A stretch of DNA of 10,248 nt from contig CAINDZ010000437.1 in the NCBI GenBank assembly GCA_903847545.1, positions 1-10,248 on the forward strand, in the 5' to 3' direction. The notes beneath the pieces were generated by a model. The model did not search any database. It saw only the letters and a list, made by a program, of their open reading frames with translations, and was not told the origin of the DNA. Positions 1 to 5,790 of the stretch are shown here, in pieces (position 1 is the stretch's first letter; every line of letters begins with the position of its first letter). The position numbers and the translations under genes were made by a program. This DNA is from an uncultured bacterium (GTDB lineage Bacteria > Krumholzibacteriota > Krumholzibacteriia > LZORAL124-64-63).

Positions 1-399
1 CAGGCCGCGGTAGACCTGCTCCAGCAGCAGGACGCGGGCCATCTCGTGGGTCAGGGTCAGGCTGGACAGGCGGATGGTGCGGTCGGCGCGGGCCCGGGCC
101 TCGTCGCCCAGCCCGTCGGCGCCGCCGATCAGGAAGCTGAGCCCGCCGTGGGCGCCCAGCAGGGCCGACAACTGCATGGTGGTCAGGTCCTCGCCGCGCT
201 CGTCCAGGGCGATGACCGGCCGGGCCGGGTCGCGCGCGCCCAGGCGCTGCACCATCGCCGTCGCCTCGCGCCTGGGGTCGGCGTCCTTCAACTCGACGAC
301 CTCGACTGGGGCGAGGGGGCGGATGCGCGCCACGTACTCGTCGGCCAGCGCCGACAGGCGACGGTCCTTGCAGCGGCCGATGACAATGATTCTCAACAT
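1..399 (-). CDS. rlmH: 23S rRNA (pseudouridine1915-N3)-methyltransferase RlmH, 3' end cut by window edge
   Basis: RlmH is a small SPOUT-family (alpha/beta-knot) enzyme that uses S-adenosylmethionine to methylate N3 of pseudouridine 1915 in helix 69 of 23S rRNA, acting on assembled 70S ribosomes in the cytoplasm. Read on the minus strand from the ATG at 399, the protein begins MLRIIVIGRCKDR. It carries the family blocks in order: ALDERGEDLT (about residues 80-89), the SAM-binding knot segment FLIGGADGLGDE (about 106-117), and the C-terminal SLTLTHEMARVLLLEQVYRG. The reading frame is open for 133 codons to base 1. The E. coli protein is 155 residues, so about 20 C-terminal residues lie outside the window. 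An AGGG lies 7 bases upstream of the ATG, which supports this start. The gene diverges from the nuo operon. No clear promoter for it could be picked out in the intergenic region. Confidence 0.95.
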   Translation of the reverse strand, partial: MLRIIVIGRCKDRRLSALADEYVARIRPLAPVEVVELKDADPRREATAMVQRLGARDPARPVIALDERGEDLTTMQLSALLGAHGGLSFLIGGADGLGDEARARADRTIRLSSLTLTHEMARVLLLEQVYRGL

Positions 400-549
400 A
401 TGCGCACCCTGCCGCGACCGGGTTGGAGGTGGAGCCTCGCTTCGTGGCCCCGTGCGGCGCCGGCGTCGTGATGCGGCGCGCGGCTGCACGGTGGCCGCGT
501 TGTCGACACGACCATGTTCATCGCCATTGCCCGCGATGCCAATCCTTTC

Positions 550-578
550 TTGACACCCATCGGACCGACTTATCTAAT
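550..578 (+). promoter_or_regulatory. Predicted sigma70-type promoter of the nuo operon
   Basis: A perfect -35 hexamer TTGACA (550-555) is followed after exactly 17 bases by TCTAAT (573-578), which matches the -10 consensus TATAAT at five of six positions. The mismatch is at the usually well-conserved second base, a real weakness. The region 541-580 is clearly more A+T-rich than its surroundings. Transcription would start near 584-586, giving a leader of about 95 bases before nuoA. Consensus matching is seen; activity is inferred. Confidence 0.6.
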
Positions 579-586
579 TTGCCGCC

Positions 587-610
587 GGGTTGTCGATGTG
601 TCGACAACCC
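587..610. promoter_or_regulatory. Perfect 10-bp inverted repeat, candidate Rex-like operator over the nuo transcription start
   Basis: GGGTTGTCGA (587-596) and TCGACAACCC (601-610) are exact reverse complements separated by TGTG. The 18-base core at 590-607 is TTGTCGA-N4-TCGACAA. It has the same arm and spacer lengths and the same outer TTGT/ACAA as the published Rex operator TTGTGAA-N4-TTCACAA, but two bases per arm differ (CG instead of GA at positions 5-6). It sits just downstream of the predicted -10 box, a classic repressor position. Rex senses the NADH/NAD+ ratio and regulates nuo operons in some bacteria such as Streptomyces. The dyad could instead be a leader RNA hairpin or the site of another dimeric regulator. 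Confidence 0.5.
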
Positions 611-627
611 CTGTCCACGGGTCAGCC

Positions 628-639
628 CACGGCGCCGTG
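628..639. promoter_or_regulatory. 12-base perfect palindrome in the nuo leader
   Basis: CACGGCGCCGTG is fully self-complementary and lies about 40 bases before the nuoA start. In RNA it could form only a short stem (CACG/CGTG with a four-base loop), with an alternative pairing of CACGG at 616-620 to CCGTG at 635-639. No T-run follows, so it is not an intrinsic terminator. Its role is unknown, and in such GC-rich DNA it could be chance. Confidence 0.25.
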
Positions 640-679
640 CCCGGGTCCTCCGCTCACCACGAAAACCGGGAAAAAGCCC

Positions 680-1159
680 ATGAATCTGCCGCATTTCCTC
701 GGGGTTGTCAGCGGTGTACAGGATCATTTCGCGACTGCCCTGATATTCGTACTGGTCGGCTTCGTGTTCGCGGGCATCGCGCTCGGCGTCGCGAAGCTGC
801 TGCGCCCGAGCAATCCCAGCGCCGCCAAGATGACGACGTACGAGTGCGGCGAGGTCGCGCGGGGCTCCTCGTGGATCCGCTTCAACGTCCGTTTCTACCT
901 GGTCGCGCTGTTCTTCATCGTGTTCGACGTCGAGATGATCTTCCTGCTGCCGTGGGCCGTCGTGTTCCGGCAGTTGATGCCCGTGCCCGGGTTGGGCGCG
1001 ATCGTCTTCTGGGACATGGTCATCTTCCTGGCCATCCTCGCCGTGGGCTTGGCCTACGTGTGGGCCAAGGGCGACCTCGACTGGGTCAAGAAGCTGGCCG
1101 AGCGCTCCGGTCCGGTCGCCACCGGCGTCACGGAGGAGGAGGAGGTCCCCGCACCGTGA
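680..1159 (+). CDS. nuoA: NADH-quinone oxidoreductase subunit A
   Basis: NuoA is a small membrane subunit of complex I that packs against NuoH, NuoJ and NuoK near the quinone tunnel. The 159-residue protein has three predicted membrane segments (about residues 18-40, 72-97 and 106-128). The family signature is present: YECGE in the first loop (54-58, with Cys56, a residue of the loop over the quinone site) and RFYLVALFFIVFDVEMIF, whose FDVE motif (82-85) supplies the conserved membrane Asp/Glu. The start MNLPHFLG gives a normal N-terminus. Upstream in-frame codons (TTG at 590) would lie inside the promoter/operator region and are rejected. The ribosome-binding site is weak (GGGAAAAAG just upstream). 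It is a little longer than the E. coli protein (147 residues), mainly through an acidic tail TEEEEVPAP whose codons also form the nuoB ribosome-binding site. First gene of the operon. Confidence 0.97.
   Translation: MNLPHFLGVVSGVQDHFATALIFVLVGFVFAGIALGVAKLLRPSNPSAAKMTTYECGEVARGSSWIRFNVRFYLVALFFIVFDVEMIFLLPWAVVFRQLMPVPGLGAIVFWDMVIFLAILAVGLAYVWAKGDLDWVKKLAERSGPVATGVTEEEEVPAP
1132..1145 (+). promoter_or_regulatory. Strong Shine-Dalgarno of nuoB inside the end of nuoA
   Basis: GGAGGAGGAGGAGG is an uninterrupted purine run ending 10 bases before the GTG at 1156. It encodes the four glutamates of the NuoA tail and is the only plausible ribosome-binding site for nuoB. This supports the GTG start in the GTGA overlap rather than a later start. 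Confidence 0.7.
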
Positions 1160-1767
1160 GCACGCACCCGACGCCGCCCTCGGACTACGACGTTTCCCGG
1201 GAGCAGATGCTCGACTTCAAGGTCGACCAACAGCTCCTGCAGGTCGTCGACACCGACGCGAAGAACTTCATCCTGACCACGGTCGACGAGGTGTTCAACT
1301 GGGCCCGGCTCTCGAGCGTTTGGCCCGTCACCTTCGGCCTGGCGTGCTGCGCCATCGAGATGATGGCCACCTCGGCGACGCGCTACGACATCGACCGCTT
1401 CGGCGCCGGCGCCTTCCGCGCCACGCCGCGGCAGGCCGACCTGATGATCGTCTCGGGCACGGTCACGGCCAAGATGGCCACGCGCCTGAAGCTGATCTAC
1501 GACCAGATGCCCGAGCCCAAGTGGGTCATCGCGATGGGCAGCTGCGCGATCGGCGGCGGTCCGTACTTCAAGTACGGCTACCACGTCGTCAAGGGCGTCG
1601 ACTTCATGGTGCCCGTCGACGTGTACGTGCCCGGCTGCCCGCCGCGCCCCGAGGTGCTGCTGGACGGCCTGATGCGCCTGCAGGACAAGATCCGCGGCCG
1701 CAAGGGGCGCTTCATCGCCCCGAAGTGGGTCACCGACTACGCCAAGCTGATCCCCTACCGGAAGTAG
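1156..1767 (+). CDS. nuoB: NADH-quinone oxidoreductase subunit B (carries Fe-S cluster N2)
   Basis: NuoB binds the terminal [4Fe-4S] cluster N2, which hands electrons to ubiquinone or menaquinone at the NuoB/NuoD/NuoH interface. The 203-residue protein (GTG start) contains the N2 ligand pattern: tandem cysteines in GLACCAIEMM (Cys64, Cys65), Cys130 in GSCAIGGGPY, and Cys161 in YVPGCPPRPE. The core from about WPVTFGLACC to the end is typical. About 55 residues precede it, including a polar N-terminus (STHPTPPSDYDVS) that may be flexible. The start overlaps the nuoA stop by four bases (GTGA) and follows a strong purine-rich ribosome-binding site, so translational coupling is likely. The reading frame stays open upstream through nuoA, but that extension has no nuoB-like content and is an out-of-frame shadow of nuoA. 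Confidence 0.97.
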   Translation: MSTHPTPPSDYDVSREQMLDFKVDQQLLQVVDTDAKNFILTTVDEVFNWARLSSVWPVTFGLACCAIEMMATSATRYDIDRFGAGAFRATPRQADLMIVSGTVTAKMATRLKLIYDQMPEPKWVIAMGSCAIGGGPYFKYGYHVVKGVDFMVPVDVYVPGCPPRPEVLLDGLMRLQDKIRGRKGRFIAPKWVTDYAKLIPYRK

Positions 1768-1779
1768 AGAGGTCCGCGC

Positions 1780-2421
1780 GTGGAACAGAACGCGATCTAC
1801 GAGCTGCTGGCCGGCGTCCTGGGTGACGGCGCGCTCGGCTACAACGAGCACGCGCTCGAGCCCTGGGCCGACGTGGCGCCGGCGCGCATCGCCGAGGCCT
1901 GCCGGTTCCTTCGCGACGACCCGCGGCTGGGCTTCGACCAGCTGATGTGCCTGAGCGGGCTGGACTGGGACGGCTTCGACGAGACCGGCAAGGGCAAGTC
2001 GACGGCCATCCTGGGCTATACCGACGACGGCAAGCCCGAGACCAGCGACCGCGTGGGCACGGGCGAGCTGGGCGTGGCCTACCACCTGTACAGCCACGCG
2101 CTGCGCCACAAGTTCACGCTGCGGGTGCGCGTGCCGCGCGACGCGGCCACGGTGCCGACCGTGGGCGGCGTGTGGTCGACCGCGCAGTGGCACGAGCGCG
2201 AGGCGTGGGACCTGCTCGGCATCACCTTCGCGGGACATCCGGACCTGCGCCGCATGTTGCTGGACGACGAGTGGGTCGGCCATCCACTGCGCAAGGATTA
2301 CGTGATGCCCGACACGTGGAGCGGCGTGCCCCTGCAGGGCCAGCCGTACTGCGCCAACCCGTTCCCCGTCGAGACCGGCGGTCCGGACCAGCCCGCGGGC
2401 GACCAGCCCGCCGAGGGATGA
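1780..2421 (+). CDS. nuoC: NADH-quinone oxidoreductase subunit C (30-kDa subunit)
   Basis: NuoC is a hydrophilic scaffold subunit of the connecting module, bound to NuoD and NuoI on the cytoplasmic face. The 213-residue protein starts with GTG at 1780, preceded by AGAGAGG about 7 bases upstream and 12 bases after the nuoB stop. The complex I 30-kDa signature is clear: WHEREAWDLLGITFAGHP (about residues 137-154), followed by DLRRMLLDDEWVGHPLRKDY. Upstream are LSGLDWDG (58-65) and YHLYSHALRHKFTLRVRVP (101-119). Between them lies a hydrophilic loop of about 30 residues (KGKSTAILGY, then GKPETSDRVG), which looks longer than in E. coli-type NuoC. The tail beyond the core is Pro/Gly/Asp-rich with a duplicated DQPA. 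NuoC is separate here, not fused to NuoD as in E. coli. Confidence 0.96.
   Translation: MEQNAIYELLAGVLGDGALGYNEHALEPWADVAPARIAEACRFLRDDPRLGFDQLMCLSGLDWDGFDETGKGKSTAILGYTDDGKPETSDRVGTGELGVAYHLYSHALRHKFTLRVRVPRDAATVPTVGGVWSTAQWHEREAWDLLGITFAGHPDLRRMLLDDEWVGHPLRKDYVMPDTWSGVPLQGQPYCANPFPVETGGPDQPAGDQPAEG
2386..2415 (+). repeat. Imperfect 15-bp tandem duplication at the 3' end of nuoC
   Basis: GACCAGCCCGCGGGC (2386-2400) is followed directly by GACCAGCCCGCCGAG (2401-2415); the first 11 bases of each copy are identical. They encode DQPAG then DQPAE at the NuoC C-terminus. The second copy supplies part of the GAGGG ribosome-binding site of nuoD. Confidence 0.6.
2413..2417 (+). promoter_or_regulatory. 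Shine-Dalgarno that decides the nuoD start
   Basis: GAGGG ends immediately before an ATG at 2418, too close to serve it, but lies six bases before the next in-frame ATG at 2424, which is good spacing. The start at 2424 is therefore preferred over the ATG at 2418 that overlaps the nuoC stop as ATGA. Confidence 0.6.
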
Positions 2422-2423
2422 GC

Positions 2424-3623
2424 ATGGCCAGTGAATCGACACGGGTGAACGTCCCGGGCGCGGTCTCCGGCAACGGGTGGCACGACCAGGACCATGTGCC
2501 CGGCATCAAGAGCGAGCTGCTCGAGCTGAACATGGGCCCGCAGCATCCCGCGACGCACGGCGTGCTGCGCCTGCTGCTGCAGACCGACGGCGAGATCGTC
2601 TACAAGGTGACGCCGGTGCTGGGCTACCTGCACCGCTGCGCCGAGAAGATCGCCGAGGGCGTCAACTACAAGCAGTGGGTGGTGTACACCGACCGCTTCG
2701 ACTACCTGGCGCCGATGTGCTGCAACCACGCGTACGTGACGGCGGTCGAGAAGCTGATGGGGCAGGAAGTGCCCGAGCGCGCGGAGCACATCCGCGTCGC
2801 CGTGGCCGAGCTGTCGCGCATCGCCAGCCACCTCATCGCCCTGGCCACCTTCGGCCTGGACATGGGCGCCTGGACGCCGCTGCTGTACTGCTTCCGCGAG
2901 CGCGAGGAGATCCTGAACCTGCTCGAGCGCATCTCGGGCGGGCGGATGCTCTACAACTACATGATCCCCGGCGGCGTGCGGTACGACGTGCCGAACGACA
3001 ACTGGGTGGCCGACGTGCTCGACTTCGTCGACCTGATGGAGCACAACAAGCTGCCCGAGTACAACACGCTGCTGACGTACAACAAGATCTTCATCGAGCG
3101 CACCGCCGACGTGGGCGTCATCGACGCGGCCACGGCGCTGGACTACGGCTGCACCGGCCCGGTGCTGCGCGGCTCGGGCGTCGACTTCGACTGCCGCCGC
3201 GACGACCCGTACAGCGTGTACCACAAGTTCGACTGGCAGGTGCAGGTGGGCCGCGGCGAGATGGGCACCCTCGGCGACTGCTGGGACCGGTACATCGTCC
3301 GCGCGCGGGAGATCGAGCAGTCGTGCCGCCTCATCCGGCAGGCGCTGCAGCAGCTGCCCGAGGGCTCGTACCAGGCGCTGGCGCTGAAGGCCATCGTCAA
3401 GGCGCCCGCGGGGGCGGCCTACACGCGCGTCGAGAGCGCGAAGGGCGAGCTCGGCCACTACATCATCTCGGACGGCGGGCAGACGGCGTTCCGCAACAAG
3501 GTGCGGTCGCCGTCCTTCTGCAACCTGCAGGTCGTCGAGAAGGTGGGCGTGGGGCAGATGGTCTCGGATCTCGTGGCCCTGGTGGGGTCGCTGGACATCG
3601 TCCTCGGGGAGATTGACCGCTGA
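2424..3623 (+). CDS. nuoD: NADH-quinone oxidoreductase subunit D (49-kDa subunit)
   Basis: NuoD forms much of the quinone head-group site with NuoB and is evolutionarily related to the large subunit of [NiFe] hydrogenases. The 399-residue protein has a variable N-terminus of about 30 residues, then the 49-kDa signature LNMGPQHPATHGVLR (about 35-49). His45 matches the quinone-contacting His38 of the Thermus subunit, and Tyr94 in DRFDYLAP matches its Tyr87. Further family blocks are GYLHRCAEKIAEG (67-79), IASHLIALATFGLDMGAWTP (133-152), FREREEILNLLE, ESAKGELGHYIISDGG (337-352) and SPSFCNLQ (362-369). The end GSLDIVLGEIDR closes with the conserved terminal Arg. The start at 2424 is chosen on ribosome-binding-site spacing; starting at 2418 would add two residues. 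The stop TGA shares its last base with the ATG of nuoH, so nuoE, nuoF and nuoG are absent from the position they occupy in E. coli. Confidence 0.96.
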   Translation: MASESTRVNVPGAVSGNGWHDQDHVPGIKSELLELNMGPQHPATHGVLRLLLQTDGEIVYKVTPVLGYLHRCAEKIAEGVNYKQWVVYTDRFDYLAPMCCNHAYVTAVEKLMGQEVPERAEHIRVAVAELSRIASHLIALATFGLDMGAWTPLLYCFREREEILNLLERISGGRMLYNYMIPGGVRYDVPNDNWVADVLDFVDLMEHNKLPEYNTLLTYNKIFIERTADVGVIDAATALDYGCTGPVLRGSGVDFDCRRDDPYSVYHKFDWQVQVGRGEMGTLGDCWDRYIVRAREIEQSCRLIRQALQQLPEGSYQALALKAIVKAPAGAAYTRVESAKGELGHYIISDGGQTAFRNKVRSPSFCNLQVVEKVGVGQMVSDLVALVGSLDIVLGEIDR

Positions 3624-4681
3624 TGAAGCTCATGTACGACTTCTTCACCGGGCAGCTGGGCCTGGACGCGACCGGGGCCAACATCTCGGTGGCCTCGGTG
3701 ATGGCCGTGATCATGTTCACGGTCATGGCCCTGTGCGCGATCGTCCTCACGTGGATGGAGCGCAAGGTCGCCGGCTTCATGCAGAGCCGCTACGGCCCGA
3801 TGTACACCGGCCGCTTCCACGGCTGGGCGCAGGCCGTGGCCGACATGCTGAAGATCCTCGGCAAGGAGGACATCATCCCGGCCGAGTCGGACAAGGGCCT
3901 GTTCAAGTTCGCGCCGATCCTGGTGCTGCTGGGCTCGCTGCTGGCGTGGGCGGCCATTCCCTGGGCGCCCGACTTCGTGGCCGCCGACTTCGACCTGGGC
4001 CTGTTCTACATCTTCGCCGTCAGCAGCCTGGTCGTGATCGGCATCCTGATGGCGGGCTGGGCCTCGAACAACAAGTGGGCACTGTACGGCGCGGCGCGCG
4101 GCGCGGCGCAGATGATCAGCTACGAGATCCCGCTGGCGCTGGCGGCCGTGCCGGTGGTCATGCGCGCGGGCTCGCTGAACCCCAGCGACATCGTCATCGC
4201 GCAGCAGGGCGGGATCTGGCACTGGAACATCAACCCGATCACCAACCCGTTCCTGTTCATCGCGTTCTTCATGTACTTCATCGCCTCGATCGCCGAGACG
4301 AACCGCGGGCCGTTCGACATGCCCGAGACCGAGTCCGAGCTGGTGGCCGGCTACCACACCGAGTACACCGGCATGCGCTTCGCCTTCTTCTTCCTGGCGG
4401 AGTACGCGAACCTGTTCCTGGTCTCGATGATCGCCGCGATGGTGTTCCTGGGCGGCTGGTGGGCGCCGATCCCGGTCCTGGACCGGTTCATCCCGCCCGC
4501 GCTGAGCTTCATCATCAAGGGCATGCTGCTCGTGTTCCTGAACATGTGGGTGCGCTGGACGCTGCCGCGCGTGCGCGTCGACCAGCTGATGCACCTGTGC
4601 TGGAAGGTCATGATTCCCGTGTCGCTGCTGTGCGTGGTGGGCGCGGGCGTGTGGATGATGGCCCTGGGCCAGTTGAAGTAA
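3623..4681 (+). CDS. nuoH: NADH-quinone oxidoreductase subunit H
   Basis: NuoH anchors the peripheral arm to the membrane arm and forms the entry of the quinone tunnel. The 352-residue, highly hydrophobic protein has about eight or nine membrane segments. Both family signatures are visible: WMERKVAGFMQSRYGP (44-59), and AETNRGPFDMPETESELVAG (224-243) continuing into YHTEYTGMRFAFFFLAEY. The second carries the conserved acidic cytoplasmic loop that links to the quinone site. MISYEIPL (164-171) and the C-terminal RWTLPRVRVDQLM (311-323) are also typical. The start ATG overlaps the nuoD stop by one base (TGATG) and has GGAGA about 10 bases upstream. Length is slightly above the E. coli protein (325), partly through a longer periplasmic stretch around IVIAQQGGIWHWNIN (190-204). 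Confidence 0.97.
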   Translation: MKLMYDFFTGQLGLDATGANISVASVMAVIMFTVMALCAIVLTWMERKVAGFMQSRYGPMYTGRFHGWAQAVADMLKILGKEDIIPAESDKGLFKFAPILVLLGSLLAWAAIPWAPDFVAADFDLGLFYIFAVSSLVVIGILMAGWASNNKWALYGAARGAAQMISYEIPLALAAVPVVMRAGSLNPSDIVIAQQGGIWHWNINPITNPFLFIAFFMYFIASIAETNRGPFDMPETESELVAGYHTEYTGMRFAFFFLAEYANLFLVSMIAAMVFLGGWWAPIPVLDRFIPPALSFIIKGMLLVFLNMWVRWTLPRVRVDQLMHLCWKVMIPVSLLCVVGAGVWMMALGQLK

Positions 4682-4697
4682 CCCGGATTTCCCGGCG

Positions 4698-4712
4698 CGC
4701 GGCCCGGCCGCG
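4698..4712 (+). other. GC-rich inverted repeat in the nuoH-nuoI spacer
   Basis: CGCGGCC-C-GGCCGCG is a perfect 7-base inverted repeat around one base; a real RNA hairpin would use a 5-6 bp stem with a 3-5 base loop. It lies in the 66-base gap between nuoH and nuoI, the largest gap in an otherwise tight operon. Only TTT follows, some bases later, so it is a poor intrinsic terminator. It could stabilise or process the mRNA or attenuate it, or be a chance result of base composition. Confidence 0.35.
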
Positions 4713-4747
4713 TCGCCGTTTCTGCCGCGAAAGGGCGTGAACAGAAG

Positions 4748-5254
4748 ATGGGTCAGTACTTCGCGGACATCGTGGCGGCCGTCGGCTCGGCAATGCAGGG
4801 CATGGCCATCACGTTCAAGCACATCTACAAGAAGCCGGTGACGCTGCAGTACCCGGACGAGCGCCAGGTCATGCCCGAGCGCTTCCGGGGCTTCGTGCAC
4901 AACGACACGGCCAAGTGCGACGCCTGCAACATCTGCGCGAAGAACTGCCCGGTCGACTGCATCTACATCGAGGCCGAGGGCAAGGGCAAGGACCGCTACA
5001 TGACGCGGTACGCCATCGACTACAACAAGTGCATCTGGTGCTCGCTCTGCACCGAGAACTGCCACACCGGCTCGATCACCATGAGCCACGACTACGACCA
5101 CTCGGTGTACGACCGCCGGTCGCTGGTCTACGAGTTCATGGATCCCCGCGTGGCCAAGATCCCCTGCCATCGCGCCACGCGCATCGAGCAGGGCTGGTGG
5201 GTCGAGCCGAAGGAAGACAAGCCCGGCGCCGGAGACAAAGGAGACGACGCGTGA
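4748..5254 (+). CDS. nuoI: NADH-quinone oxidoreductase subunit I (2x[4Fe-4S] ferredoxin-type)
   Basis: NuoI carries clusters N6a and N6b, which relay electrons from NuoG to N2 in NuoB. The 168-residue protein has an N-terminal amphipathic/hydrophobic segment that rests on the membrane (about residues 4-30, ending at KPVTLQYPDE), then two ferredoxin motifs: CDACNICAKNCP (Cys57, 60, 63, 67) and CIWCSLCTENCH (Cys95, 98, 101, 105). All eight ligands are present. In the second motif the residue after the last Cys is His106 instead of the usual Pro. Extra cysteines are Cys71 and Cys140. The C-terminal tail (EDKPGAGDKGDDA) is charged, and its codons contain the nuoJ ribosome-binding site. The ATG at 4748 has only AAGGG about 12 bases upstream, a long spacing, so initiation may be weak. 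It follows nuoH after a 66-base spacer. Confidence 0.96.
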   Translation: MGQYFADIVAAVGSAMQGMAITFKHIYKKPVTLQYPDERQVMPERFRGFVHNDTAKCDACNICAKNCPVDCIYIEAEGKGKDRYMTRYAIDYNKCIWCSLCTENCHTGSITMSHDYDHSVYDRRSLVYEFMDPRVAKIPCHRATRIEQGWWVEPKEDKPGAGDKGDDA

Positions 5255-5790
5255 TCCGTGACCTGGTCTTCGTCCTGCTGGCGCTGCTGACCGTGGTGCC
5301 GGCGTTCTGGGTGGTGTTCAGCCGCAACATCGTGCACGCGGGTTTCGCCCTGCTGTTCACGCTGGTCGGCGTGGCCGGCCTGTACGGCTTCCTGGGGGCC
5401 GACTTCCTGGCCGTCACCCAGTTGATGGTGTACGTGGGCGGCGTGCTGGTGCTGGTGCTGTTCACGGTCATGATGACGCACGTCCCTGCCGCCAAGCGCA
5501 GTCGGCACGGCCTGGACCGCTATGTCCCGCCGGCGGTGTTCGCCGCCGCGGTGTTCGGCGTGCTGTACAAGGTGATCACGGCCGTGAAGTGGAACGTCGG
5601 CGAGGCGTCGACGGCCCCGACGACGACCGAGATCGGCACGCAGTTGATGACCAACTACGTCTTCCCGTTCGAGTACGTGTCGATCGTGCTGCTGGCCGCC
5701 ATGGTCGGCGCGGCGATCCTGATCCGCGAGCGCAGCCACGCCGGATCCGACGACGCGATCGCCGAAGAGAAGCAGGAGGCGCGCCCGTGA
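5251..5790 (+). CDS. nuoJ: NADH-quinone oxidoreductase subunit J
   Basis: NuoJ is a membrane subunit next to NuoK and NuoA; its third helix carries a pi-bulge implicated in coupling quinone reduction to proton movement. The 179-residue protein (GTG start) shows five membrane segments, about residues 4-23, 28-47, 53-76, 92-111 and 142-158. Recognisable blocks are the third helix VTQLMVYVGGVLVLVLFTVM (55-74) and the last-helix motif FPFEYVSIVLLAAMVGAAIL (138-157). The start overlaps the nuoI stop (GTGA) and has an excellent ribosome-binding site, AAGGAG, 7 bases upstream. The tail is acidic and ends in EEKQEARP; it encodes the AGGAGG that serves nuoK. Confidence 0.95.
   Translation: MIRDLVFVLLALLTVVPAFWVVFSRNIVHAGFALLFTLVGVAGLYGFLGADFLAVTQLMVYVGGVLVLVLFTVMMTHVPAAKRSRHGLDRYVPPAVFAAAVFGVLYKVITAVKWNVGEASTAPTTTEIGTQLMTNYVFPFEYVSIVLLAAMVGAAILIRERSHAGSDDAIAEEKQEARP

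Noticed and set aside
74..553. Plus-strand open frames opposite rlmH
   Set aside because: They are antisense to clearly conserved RlmH motifs and have Arg/Ala/Ser-rich low-complexity translations.
590..679. TTG-initiated N-terminal extension of nuoA
   Set aside because: It would start inside the operator dyad, and the extension (rich in Pro/Cys/Gln/Thr) does not resemble NuoA. The ATG at 680 gives the standard N-terminus.
423..683. 86-codon plus-strand open frame in the rlmH-nuoA intergenic region
   Set aside because: Arg/Pro/Cys-rich translation that runs across the promoter and operator, with no ribosome-binding site seen and no family resemblance.
514..1155. Upstream extension of the nuoB frame
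   Set aside because: The frame is open through the promoter region and nuoA, but its translation there is compositionally odd. The GTG at 1156 has a strong ribosome-binding site and gives a normal NuoB.
4698..4712. Intrinsic transcription terminator between nuoH and nuoI
   Set aside because: The dyad lacks a downstream T-run, and a terminator inside the operon would cut off essential subunits; kept only as an unexplained inverted repeat.
3458..5170. 570-codon open frame on the minus strand opposite nuoD-nuoH-nuoI
   Set aside because: Its translation is a low-complexity His/Arg/Asp/Val-rich string with no recognisable domain, and it lies antisense to three clearly conserved genes. Long antisense open frames are expected in high-GC DNA with G/C at third codon positions.
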